Shown in pieces: positions 1 to 4,477 of a stretch of 23,395 bases of DNA (position 1 is its first letter; each line of letters begins with the position of its first letter). Source of the stretch: CAZAKO01 sp964546145. GTDB taxonomy: Bacteria; Fidelibacterota; UBA2242. The stretch lies in assembly GCA_964546145.1 (NCBI GenBank), contig CAZJIU010000032.1:1-23395 (forward strand), in the 5' to 3' direction. The notes beneath the pieces were generated by a model, which was not told the origin of the DNA, searched no databases, and was given only the letters and a program-made list of their open reading frames with translations. A program made the position numbers and the translations under genes.

Positions 1-267
1 TATCTTTACACTACCAAAAATATCTATGAGTTCAGAATCACCACCACCACATACTAACATGTAATCATTGATATCATTGATTTTATTTTTATCAATACCA
101 TTAAAATATAAATTTCTGTTGATATTATAGGTAGTAGATTTTACGAAGAATACTTTTTGACATATTTTGATTTTTTCAATCCACCCCTTAACTCTATTTA
201 ATACTTTTGCATCAATATTCTGTTTTCTCAAAATGTCAATATATAAGTCAGCCCACTTTATTCTCAT
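1..267 (-). CDS. Hypothetical protein, C-terminus cut off by window edge
   Basis: An open frame of 89 codons reads on the minus strand from an ATG at 267-265 to the window edge without a stop. A strong SD (GAGGAGG on the minus strand, complement of about 274-280) sits correctly in front of the ATG, which is why I accept it. The visible N-terminal part begins MRIKWADLYIDILRKQN, is rich in Lys, Ile and Asn, and has no obvious membrane segment or signal peptide. A Gly-rich stretch (CGGGDSELIDIF) lies near residues 73-84. I do not recognise the family. It is AT-rich like the rest of the left end, and lies downstream of, and in the same direction as, the 116-residue gene at 422-772. Confidence 0.6.
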   Translation of the reverse strand, partial: MRIKWADLYIDILRKQNIDAKVLNRVKGWIEKIKICQKVFFVKSTTYNINRNLYFNGIDKNKINDINDYMLVCGGGDSELIDIFGSVKI

Positions 268-344
268 ATATTTCCTCCTCTATACTTCTAACATATGTTT
301 AACCTACACATTCCAGACAACTTTCTATGTTTATATTTAGGAAC

Positions 345-395
345 AAATGCCTATATCTGTACATTTTTTCTTGGCATTCCTAATATTAGGCATTT
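345..395 (-). terminator. Inverted repeat downstream of the 116-aa minus-strand gene
   Basis: AAATGCCTA (345-353) and its reverse complement TAGGCATTT (387-395) form a 9-bp inverted repeat separated by 33 bases that include a T-rich run. It lies just past the stop of the gene at 422-772 in its transcription direction and could end that transcript. The long loop and the absence of a clean U tract directly after the stem make this weak. Confidence 0.25.
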
Positions 396-421
396 CGAAA
401 TTCCTATTAGTAGCCATTTGG

Positions 422-772
422 TCATGGGATTATCCGTTCCTCTAATCCCAGACTCTTTACTTCCCGGTATGGTAATTCCCAATATTTTTTCTCCTTATTC
501 CATTTTCCACCAGCTGCACGGATCAGCGTACCAATTTGTCTTTCGCCGTATTCGACTTTCAGATGAACGATCTTATTAAACGGTACTTTTAGAGTATTCC
601 GTTCATCGTTCCAGCTTTTAATGATAAATTCGGCTGTCTTGATTTTTCGATGTTTCGGCTTGTCATATTTATAGCGGACACAGACAAGCTCCATCTCATT
701 TTTATTCATTAAGGCTTTAGTCCCGGGCTGACCCGGTAAAATAGTTTTATAGGTAATCAACCCCGCAGCCAT
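422..772 (-). CDS. Small basic hypothetical protein (116 aa)
   Basis: The gene runs from ATG at 772-770 to TGA at 424-422. The protein starts MAAGLITYKTILPGQPGTK, contains a patch LVCVRYKYD near residues 29-37, and has a conserved-looking C-terminal half with AAGGKWNKEKKYWELPY (about residues 86-102). It is Lys/Arg rich, soluble, and has no catalytic motif I can name. From memory, small proteins with this PGQPGTK...VRYRYD pattern recur in many environmental bacterial genomes, often in accessory DNA, and are annotated only as hypothetical. The role is unknown. The SD is weak, so the start could also be a few codons downstream. It lies outside the tRNA-bounded element, 455 bp from the left direct repeat. 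Confidence 0.65.
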   Translation of the reverse strand: MAAGLITYKTILPGQPGTKALMNKNEMELVCVRYKYDKPKHRKIKTAEFIIKSWNDERNTLKVPFNKIVHLKVEYGERQIGTLIRAAGGKWNKEKKYWELPYREVKSLGLEERIIP

Positions 773-1227
773 GCTTTAACATAATAAGTCGAATTGAAAT
801 ATCCAATTAAATATTGTATCCCCGACACTCAATCACCGATTTTCTATTATTCATCATATTTATAATTATCATCGTTGTTAATTTTTATCCGAACTGTTCA
901 TGGCTTCGCCCTGTCAGCTACAGCCGCTAACCGAGCAGGGAAAATATTTAAAATCACGCTTCGGGAAATATGCCGGATTAAATCGTGCACAGAGTTCCGG
1001 AATTGCAATCCAATTGATATAAAAAATCCTCATACCCTCATCAAAGAAAATCCAAAAAACGGGTCTCTCAGTAAATCGTCAAATGTAGCGAATGATTATT
1101 GTCTCAGTTCCTTCTGAATCTCCGTCGGAATGATTTTAGTTTTTATTTCCAAGAAAGTCAATATTTGTGGTTATTTTGTGAATATTTCGCAGCGAGCAAG
1201 CAGAGTCATTATTTGCCGGTTGACTTG
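773..1227. other. Gene-free stretch left of the tRNA-Arg direct repeat
   Basis: I see no supportable gene here. An 80-codon open frame on the plus strand (875-1117) has no SD and an unnatural composition, and is most likely chance. Part of it (about 895-945) is more GC-rich than the flanks and could be the remnant of a decayed gene or repeat, but nothing shows this directly. Confidence 0.4.
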
Positions 1228-1311
1228 ATTCAGCTTGCAATTTACCGTCGAGAATCATAAACTTATGCGCTTTTTGAGCCCTCGTAGTTCAAGCGGATAG
1301 AATAGAGGATT
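1228..1311 (+). repeat. Left copy of 84-bp direct repeat (attL-like), copies tRNA-Arg promoter and 5' half
   Basis: Positions 1228-1311 are identical over 84 bases to 3551-3634. Just left of the repeat the two copies differ but keep a TTG (1220-1222, 3543-3545). On the right, identity stops after T33 of the tRNA anticodon loop, i.e. one base before the anticodon. The repeat therefore carries the tRNA promoter plus the tRNA 5' half. Such a duplication is expected when a tyrosine-recombinase element integrates at the anticodon loop of a tRNA gene, a known class of attachment site. The alternative is an ordinary tandem duplication followed by loss of the 3' half. Confidence 0.85.
1235..1263 (+). 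promoter_or_regulatory. Duplicated tRNA promoter facing the truncated tRNA half
   Basis: TTGCAA (1235-1240) and TAAACT (1258-1263) are separated by 17 bases. This is identical to the promoter of the intact tRNA-Arg gene, so the truncated tRNA half may still be transcribed from about 1270. Confidence 0.45.
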
Positions 1312-1336
1312 ACGAGTCCGCTGTTCTACCGTTGTG
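1278..1336 (+). pseudogene. tRNA-Arg 5' half fused to an inverted tRNA-like 5' half
   Basis: Bases 1278-1311 equal the first 34 nt of tRNA-Arg(CCT): acceptor strand, D arm, 5' anticodon stem and U33. After the break, the sequence read on the minus strand (1336 down to 1307) looks like another tRNA 5' half: a D arm with AACGGTAGAAC, then anticodon stem GCGGA and loop CTCGTAA, which would give anticodon CGT (Thr). The two halves are joined head to head through one shared anticodon stem-loop, GGATT-ACG-AGTCC (1307-1319). No T arm or 3' acceptor strand follows in either direction, so this is not a working tRNA. Confidence 0.6.
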
Positions 1337-1338
1337 AA

Positions 1339-1353
1339 AATACAATGTGTATT
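1339..1353 (+). terminator. Small hairpin after the chimeric tRNA-half locus
   Basis: AATACA (1339-1344), loop ATG, TGTATT (1348-1353), then T-rich sequence including a run of six T about 15 bases on. It is a short AT-rich stem that could help to end a transcript from the duplicated tRNA promoter. Weak on its own. Confidence 0.25.
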
Positions 1354-1716
1354 CTATTTTAATCCGTTTTTTAATTTAGAATTAATTGAATAACCATTTA
1401 GTTTAATTGTTTTAATTTTCTACTCTCACTATAAGAGTAACCGAAATAGTTCTTCTGAAAACCTCAAATTAGTATTGAAAACTATGTTTGTTTACAATTC
1501 AGAGAGTTGTATCCTGCTTTAATATCAGAGGATTTTATAGAAGGGATAATTCAGGTTGACTTTTATGAAAATAAGTAACTTACGGGAAAAATCGGAAGTA
1601 GGTTATTCCCACAAAAAATTATTAATAACTACGATTATACATTTAGCATAAAAATAAACGACTGAACAAGCAGAAATAAACACAGAAATTTTTGGACAGC
1701 AATTAATATAAAAAAA

Positions 1717-1756
1717 CGCCAGACTAAAAGCTTGGCGCTCGGTGATCCTGTTTTTT
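1717..1756 (+). terminator. Imperfect hairpin with downstream T run
   Basis: CGCCAGACT (1717-1725) pairs with AGCTTGGCG (1729-1737) with one mismatch and one wobble, loop AAA. It is preceded by seven A and followed after 13 bases by six T (1751-1756). It may end transcription in either direction. The gap between stem and T run is longer than usual. Confidence 0.35.
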
Positions 1757-1776
1757 AATTGTTTTTAATACTTCTG

Positions 1777-1800
1777 GTCAAAAACCCACAGCAATTTTTT
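1777..1800 (+). repeat. Dispersed 23-24 base repeat, copy 1
   Basis: It starts GTCAAAAACCCACAGCA and ends in a T run. It matches 2241-2263 with two substitutions and one base of length difference. No function is visible. Confidence 0.4.
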
Positions 1801-1981
1801 GAGTGAATTTGATTTTAAAAATTAAGACTAAGTCAGACTTTTTATATACGCCATCCCATCCACCACTATATAAATAAATACATCTGAAAATGATAAAACG
1901 ACAGATTTTATAGTAAAAATTGCCGGATTTGATTCTCCATGGCCTCATAATGTATTATTTATTGAGTTTTTCTCAGAATTA

Positions 1982-2012
1982 TTGATTTCAATCTGATTTG
2001 CTGTTGTATACT
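1982..2012 (+). promoter_or_regulatory. Candidate promoter of the seven-codon micro-ORF
   Basis: TTGATT (1982-1987) and TATACT (2007-2012) are 19 bases apart. The -10 box is good, but the spacer is longer than ideal. A start near 2018-2020 would put the SD almost at the 5' end of the RNA. Confidence 0.35.
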
Positions 2013-2035
2013 GCAATTGAAAGGAGATGAAAAAA

Positions 2036-2059
2036 ATGATTATGATTAGAGGACCGTAA
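2036..2059 (+). CDS. Seven-codon micro-ORF (MIMIRGP) directly before a terminator
   Basis: A strong SD (AAGGAG, 2021-2026) lies nine bases before ATG 2036. The frame reads MIMIRGP and stops at TAA 2057-2059. The stop codon touches the A tract that forms the 5' side of a strong terminator stem (2059-2086). An SD, a tiny ORF ending in Pro before the stop, and an immediately following terminator is the layout of attenuator leader peptides, in which a stalled ribosome masks the hairpin. However, no gene follows closely: the next one starts at 2513 behind its own promoter. It may instead be a free-standing RNA of about 70 nt encoding a tiny peptide, or a leader whose structural gene has been lost. 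I do not recognise the peptide. Confidence 0.45.
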   Translation: MIMIRGP

Positions 2060-2086
2060 AAAAACCTGCGTCAATGCAGGTTTTTT
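2058..2086 (+). terminator. Strong intrinsic terminator, likely bidirectional
   Basis: A run of A followed by CCTGC (2065-2069), loop GTCAAT, GCAGG (2076-2080) and six T (2081-2086). With A-U pairs the stem is 11 bp without mismatch. Symmetry of the A and T tracts allows it to work on both strands. It ends the micro-ORF unit. Confidence 0.8.
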
Positions 2087-2198
2087 CAGATTACACAGTA
2101 TACGAATAAATATTGCATTGTCACTAATATGAGAATAGATGCATTCAATTTTTAAAAAAATATATATGATTATTTTCTTTGGCTAAAAAGCCAATAGA

Positions 2199-2216
2199 GG
2201 GCTTTGAGTCTTTGAG
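2199..2216 (+). repeat. 18-bp direct repeat, left copy
   Basis: GGGCTTTGAGTCTTTGAG is identical to 3162-3179. The two copies bracket the promoter, leader and NYN gene, an interval of about 0.96 kb, which suggests that this piece may have inserted or duplicated as a unit. Confidence 0.6.
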
Positions 2217-2240
2217 GGTACCCCTTTTTTCCTATTCCAA

Positions 2241-2263
2241 GTCAAAAATTCACAGCATTTTTT
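2241..2263 (+). repeat. Dispersed 23-24 base repeat, copy 2
   Basis: It starts GTCAAAAATTCACAGCA and ends in a T run. It is the diverged partner of 1777-1800. Confidence 0.4.
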
Positions 2264-2356
2264 CGAAAGAAAAATATAATCTCGCGGACTAGTGATTGTG
2301 ATGATTTTTTAAATAACTTATTTTTATTATAAATAATAGAAATCTTAAAAAAGCTA

Positions 2357-2385
2357 TTGACAACAATTTTGTGTGTGTGTAAAAT
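2357..2385 (+). promoter_or_regulatory. Consensus-like promoter of the NYN gene
   Basis: TTGACA (2357-2362), 17-base spacer containing a (GT)5 run, TAAAAT (2380-2385). Predicted start is near 2392, which leaves a leader of about 120 nt before the NYN gene at 2513. Confidence 0.7.
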
Positions 2386-2425
2386 ATGCAAGATTTATGA
2401 AATGATTAATTGTAAAATATACTCG

Positions 2426-2446
2426 CAACTCTCCATCGGAGGGTTG
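2426..2446 (+). promoter_or_regulatory. Leader hairpin that buries an SD sequence
   Basis: CAACTCTCC (2426-2434), loop ATC, GGAGGGTTG (2438-2446) form a 9-bp stem with one G-T pair. The right arm contains the GGAGG that would serve the 15-codon upstream ORF at 2453, so folding would block its translation. Confidence 0.5.
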
Positions 2447-2452
2447 ATAAAT

Positions 2453-2500
2453 ATGCCCGCCGCCGACAATACCCGTCGGCGGTTTCATTTAAAAATTTAA
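2453..2500 (+). CDS. Possible 15-codon upstream ORF in the NYN leader
   Basis: ATG 2453 to TAA 2498-2500 encodes MPAADNTRRRFHLKI. GGAGG (2438-2442) lies ten bases upstream. Codons 3-10 overlap the CCGCCGAC/GTCGGCGG hairpin, so a translating ribosome would melt that stem. The stop lies 12 bases before the NYN start codon. Three consecutive Arg codons (CGT CGG CGG) could be a slow stretch. This may be a true leader peptide or just a chance frame across a terminator. The position of the SD is the main support. Confidence 0.35.
   Translation: MPAADNTRRRFHLKI
2460..2488 (+). terminator. GC-rich hairpin in NYN leader (attenuator or sRNA terminator)
   Basis: CCGCCGAC (2460-2467), loop AATACCC, GTCGGCGG (2475-2482) is a perfect 8-bp stem followed by TTTCATTT. 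The U tract is imperfect. It lies between the strong promoter at 2357 and the NYN gene, so it could attenuate the gene or end a short RNA of about 95 nt. Confidence 0.5.
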
Positions 2501-2512
2501 AGTGAGGTAGAA

Positions 2513-3037
2513 ATGGAAAAGACTGCCATTCTAATAGATTCTGGTTATGTCAATGCAATTTACCATGAATATATTAAAGTAAAAATCAATTATCAAAAAA
2601 TGATAACTGATCTCTCTCTAGGAAAAGAATTACTTCGTGCTTACTATTATTTTTGTCCTCCTTATATAAGTGAACCACCAACTGAAGATGAAAAAATAAG
2701 GCAGAGTAATTTTAATAAATTTCTTTATAGTTTACGTTTTATTCCCAGGCTTACTTTACGTCAAGGAAAACTCGAAAAAAGGCCTGATGGCTTTAAACAA
2801 AAAAGAGTCGATATTATGATGGCTGTGGATCTTGTTACTTTATCATCTCGAGATCAAATCCAAAGTGCAATCATAGTAGCGGGAGATAGTGATCTTATTC
2901 CAGCAATTGATACTGCAAAAAATAATGGCACTATTATTTACCTGTACTTTTACAATAAATGTGTTCATGATGAATTATTAAATGCTTGTGATGAAAGAAT
3001 CTCAATGACCCATAAACTTTGGAAAAGATGGGAATAA
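2513..3037 (+). CDS. NYN-domain (LabA-like, PIN-fold) putative ribonuclease
   Basis: The 174-residue protein is one NYN domain, the PIN-like fold of metal-dependent RNases. Acidic residues expected at the metal site are visible: Asp9 in ILIDSGY, Asp100 and Asp106 in KRVDIMMAVDL, and Asp125 and Asp127 in IVAGDSDLIPAI. The pattern of strands and helices (IDxGY near the N-terminus, KxVD, GDSDxxP) fits the LabA/DUF88 group closely. SD GAGG (2504-2507) lies five bases before ATG 2513. The likely activity is RNA cleavage, but the substrate cannot be read from sequence. It is the main cargo of the interval between the tRNA-Arg repeats, is preceded by a strong promoter and a structured leader, and is bracketed by the 18-bp repeats. 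A defence or toxin-like role is possible but unproven. Confidence 0.85.
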   Translation: MEKTAILIDSGYVNAIYHEYIKVKINYQKMITDLSLGKELLRAYYYFCPPYISEPPTEDEKIRQSNFNKFLYSLRFIPRLTLRQGKLEKRPDGFKQKRVDIMMAVDLVTLSSRDQIQSAIIVAGDSDLIPAIDTAKNNGTIIYLYFYNKCVHDELLNACDERISMTHKLWKRWE

Positions 3038-3161
3038 TATTACTATTCTTATAAATACCATTTATCCTGATTCACTTCCTTAATGTTTATCATCTTATCA
3101 AAATAGATAAAATTCTTGCTATTAAAATAGGTAACAATTGGCCAATCAAGTTGGATTAGGG

Positions 3162-3179
3162 GGGCTTTGAGTCTTTGAG
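3162..3179 (+). repeat. 18-bp direct repeat, right copy
   Basis: It is identical to 2199-2216. It ends two bases before the stop codon of the minus-strand 71-codon gene. Confidence 0.6.
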
Positions 3180-3180
3180 T

Positions 3181-3396
3181 TTAATTGTTTTTCTCAATTG
3201 CTTTATCAACAATTTCCTGAATTTCTTTGACCTGACGGCTTAAATCGGAAATCATTGTCTTTGACATTGATTCAAGTTCTGGTTGATCCGTTATAAATTG
3301 ATCCAAAGGAGTTTCAATTTTTTCGGCTAAAATACCCGCGACTCGCACTTTACTCGAAACATCAATTAGATTTTTTTGAAGTTCGATCTGATTCAT
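3181..3396 (-). CDS. Small helical hypothetical protein (71 aa)
   Basis: The frame runs from ATG 3396-3394 to TAA at 3183-3181 on the minus strand, with an AAAGGAGC SD seven or so bases before the start. The protein (MNQIELQKNLIDVSSKVRVAG...) is acidic and predicted almost wholly alpha-helical, with heptad-like spacing in its last 30 residues (MISDLSRQVKEIQEIVDKAI), suggesting a coiled coil or a helical bundle. There is no membrane segment and no catalytic motif. It converges with the NYN gene, 143 bp away. It could be a small regulatory or partner protein. Pairing with the nuclease is only suggested by proximity. Confidence 0.6.
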   Translation of the reverse strand: MNQIELQKNLIDVSSKVRVAGILAEKIETPLDQFITDQPELESMSKTMISDLSRQVKEIQEIVDKAIEKNN

Positions 3397-3452
3397 GGAA
3401 AGCTCCTTTCTTTTTTGCCAAAAGTCCGGTGGTTTGTTATATAATTAAATCG

Positions 3453-3476
3453 GTATCCCGTTTTGTATCCCGTTTT
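3453..3476 (-). repeat. Two tandem copies of a 12-bp unit
   Basis: GTATCCCGTTTT occurs twice without gap (3453-3464, 3465-3476). It lies upstream of the minus-strand 71-codon gene and about 75 bp inside the right end of the putative element. It could be an operator or an arm-type recombinase site. Confidence 0.6.
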
Positions 3477-3492
3477 GTGTATTGAAATAGGG

Positions 3493-3512
3493 TAAAATTT
3501 GATAAAATTTGA
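3493..3512 (+). repeat. Two tandem copies of a 10-bp unit
   Basis: TAAAATTTGA occurs twice in a row (3493-3502, 3503-3512) and is flanked on both sides by ATAGGGT. Spacing of one helical turn would put two protein-binding sites on the same face of the DNA. Confidence 0.55.
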
Positions 3513-3550
3513 TAGGGTGAAATATTTTTAAAGATTTTCATATTGTCCTA

Positions 3551-3634
3551 ATTCAGCTTGCAATTTACCGTCGAGAATCATAAACTTATGCGCTTTTTGA
3601 GCCCTCGTAGTTCAAGCGGATAGAATAGAGGATT
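3551..3634 (+). repeat. Right copy of 84-bp direct repeat (attR-like)
   Basis: It is identical to 1228-1311. It includes the promoter and the 5' half of the intact tRNA-Arg gene. Right of it the tRNA continues with its anticodon and 3' half. Confidence 0.85.
3558..3586 (+). promoter_or_regulatory. Promoter of tRNA-Arg
   Basis: TTGCAA (3558-3563), 17-base spacer, TAAACT (3581-3586). The predicted start near 3593 leaves a leader of about 8 nt before the tRNA. It probably also drives the TPR gene. Confidence 0.5.
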
Positions 3635-3673
3635 CCTAATCCTTTGATCTGGGTTCGAGTCCCGGCGAGGGTA
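3601..3673 (+). tRNA. tRNA-Arg, anticodon CCT
   Basis: The cloverleaf folds fully. The acceptor strand GCCCTCG pairs with CGAGGGT (G1-U72 wobble) and is followed by discriminator A. The D arm is GTTC/GAAT with loop AAGCGGATA. The anticodon stem is GAGGA/TCCTT with loop TTCCTAA (anticodon CCT, reads AGG). The T arm is CTGGG-TTCGAGT-CCCGG. CCA is not encoded. The 5' half and promoter are repeated at 1228-1311. Confidence 0.95.
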
Positions 3674-3700
3674 CGGAATAAATGACAGGGAGAAAAATAG

Positions 3701-4393
3701 ATGTTAAAACCGAAGAAGAAGATTACCCGCAAAGAAATTAAAAAAGATCCGGTGCTCGAGAAAATTTCCCAGGCTGAGCACTTTCTGCGAGAAAAGCACA
3801 AATCGGTCTTATATGTTACAATCGCAGTGGCGTTGGTTATCGTGGTTAGTATTGCCTTAATCCGTTCCAAAATAAATGCCAACCGGGAGGCAAGTGGCGA
3901 ACTGGGGGTAGCGGAGATGGCTTTGGCTGCCAACGATGTGGATAATGCCATTGTCCAGCTCGAGGCGCTGATTGATAAAAATCCAAAAACTAAAAGTGCC
4001 GGCATGGCAACTATTCTGTTAGCCCAGGCTTATATGTCCAAGGATAACCTCGAAAGCGCCGAGATTTATTATCGCAAATACGTTGATAATTATGCCGATG
4101 ACGGCATGTTGACTGCTACGGCTTACAATGGCTTGGGAGCCTGTGCCGAGCGGCGTGAAGAATATGCTCAGGCTGCCAAATATTTCGAGAAGGGCGGCGA
4201 CGCATCATCCTACGAATTTCTGAAATATGATAGTTATCTGAACGCTATCAGGGATTATTTGAAGCTCAAGGATGTTGAAAAAGCCGAAAAATTACTAAAA
4301 GCCATACCCAGGGATAATCAGGACTATCGCAACCGCTCGCTGGTGGAGACATTTGCAGCTGAATTAGAGGTGCTCAAGTCGGAAATTAATTGA
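3701..4393 (+). CDS. Membrane-anchored tetratricopeptide-repeat protein
   Basis: The 230-residue protein has a short, very basic cytoplasmic N-terminus (KPKKKITRKEIKK), one membrane segment at about residues 36-54 (SVLYVTIAVALVIVVSIAL), and an outer domain of TPR-like helix pairs (about 70-200) with motifs such as GMATILLAQAYMSKDNLESAEIYYRKYV and AYNGLGACAERREEYAQAAKYFEKG. This architecture resembles YfgM-type ancillary proteins (TM anchor plus extracytoplasmic TPRs), which act as scaffolds for envelope protein folding or assembly. Family membership is inferred from architecture alone. SD GGGAG lies about nine bases before ATG 3701. It begins only 27 nt after tRNA-Arg and is probably co-transcribed with it. 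The terminator at 4435 separates it from rimP. Confidence 0.75.
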   Translation: MLKPKKKITRKEIKKDPVLEKISQAEHFLREKHKSVLYVTIAVALVIVVSIALIRSKINANREASGELGVAEMALAANDVDNAIVQLEALIDKNPKTKSAGMATILLAQAYMSKDNLESAEIYYRKYVDNYADDGMLTATAYNGLGACAERREEYAQAAKYFEKGGDASSYEFLKYDSYLNAIRDYLKLKDVEKAEKLLKAIPRDNQDYRNRSLVETFAAELEVLKSEIN

Positions 4394-4394
4394 T

Positions 4395-4423
4395 TTGCAA
4401 TCGTTGGATAAAATGTGTATATT
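4395..4423 (+). promoter_or_regulatory. Promoter of the rimP-nusA-infB operon
   Basis: TTGCAA (4395-4400), 17-base spacer, TATATT (4418-4423). The predicted start is near 4430, just before a strong hairpin. It starts two bases after the TPR gene's stop codon and is the only good promoter I see for the long downstream operon. Confidence 0.6.
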
Positions 4424-4434
4424 CTGCCGTATCG

Positions 4435-4461
4435 AAAGTGGGTTGACAAACCCACTTTTTT
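4435..4461 (+). terminator. Intrinsic terminator in front of rimP
   Basis: AAAGTGGGTT (4435-4444), loop GACA, AACCCACTTT (4449-4458), giving a perfect 10-bp stem ending in a run of T to 4461. It should stop readthrough from tRNA-Arg and the TPR gene. For RNA started at the promoter at 4395 it would lie at the extreme 5' end and may act as a stabilising or regulatory hairpin. Confidence 0.8.
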
Positions 4462-4477
4462 AGTTTGAAAGTTTGAA

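Larger units (their letters stand above)
1354..1981. other. Gene-free AT-rich stretch in the element
   Basis: I see no gene with an SD here. The 28-codon frame at 1565 lacks a convincing ribosome binding site. The stretch holds one terminator-like hairpin (1717-1737) and one copy of a dispersed 23-24 base repeat (1777-1800), noted separately. Confidence 0.4.
1312..3634. mobile_element. Putative non-autonomous element integrated in the tRNA-Arg anticodon loop
   Basis: This 2.3-kb AT-rich interval is bounded by the two 84-bp copies. The uninterrupted attB would have core GGATT-CCT-AATCC (anticodon stem-loop, as at 3630-3642), and the left junction has GGATT-ACG-AGTCC (1307-1319), so inverted-repeat symmetry around a 3-base centre is kept on both sides. 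In this reading the element brought its own copy of promoter plus tRNA 5' half, which restored the tRNA at its right end. The content is a micro-ORF with terminator, an NYN nuclease gene, a 71-codon gene and short repeats. No integrase, transposase or replication gene is present, so the element would have to be a satellite, a decayed remnant, or moved in trans. Confidence 0.5.

Noticed and set aside
295..579. 94-codon plus-strand frame
   Set aside because: It overlaps the better supported 422-772 gene on the other strand, has no SD and unlikely composition.
875..1117. 80-codon open frame on the plus strand (MLIFIRTVHGFALSATAANRAG...)
   Set aside because: No SD, no recognisable domain, odd composition. 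Likely a chance frame or a remnant.
1278..1350. A complete tRNA gene at the left repeat with anticodon ACG
   Set aside because: The loop TTACGAG could give ACG, but the anticodon stem has a mismatch, and there is no T arm or matching acceptor strand.
1565..1651. 28-codon frame starting MKISNLREKSEVGYSHKK
   Set aside because: No convincing SD or promoter. Expected by chance in AT-rich DNA.
2181..2230. TTGGCT-AAAA-AGCCAA hairpin and GGGTACCC palindrome as a terminator
   Set aside because: The stem is short and not followed by a T run in either direction. The later T run follows a loopless palindrome.
1777..2263. CRISPR-like array from the 23-24 base and 18-base repeats
   Set aside because: Only two copies each, hundreds of bases apart, diverged or of unequal spacing, and no cas genes.
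3586..4005. 139-codon minus-strand frame over tRNA-Arg and the TPR gene
   Set aside because: It runs antisense through an intact tRNA and a well-supported CDS, with no SD.
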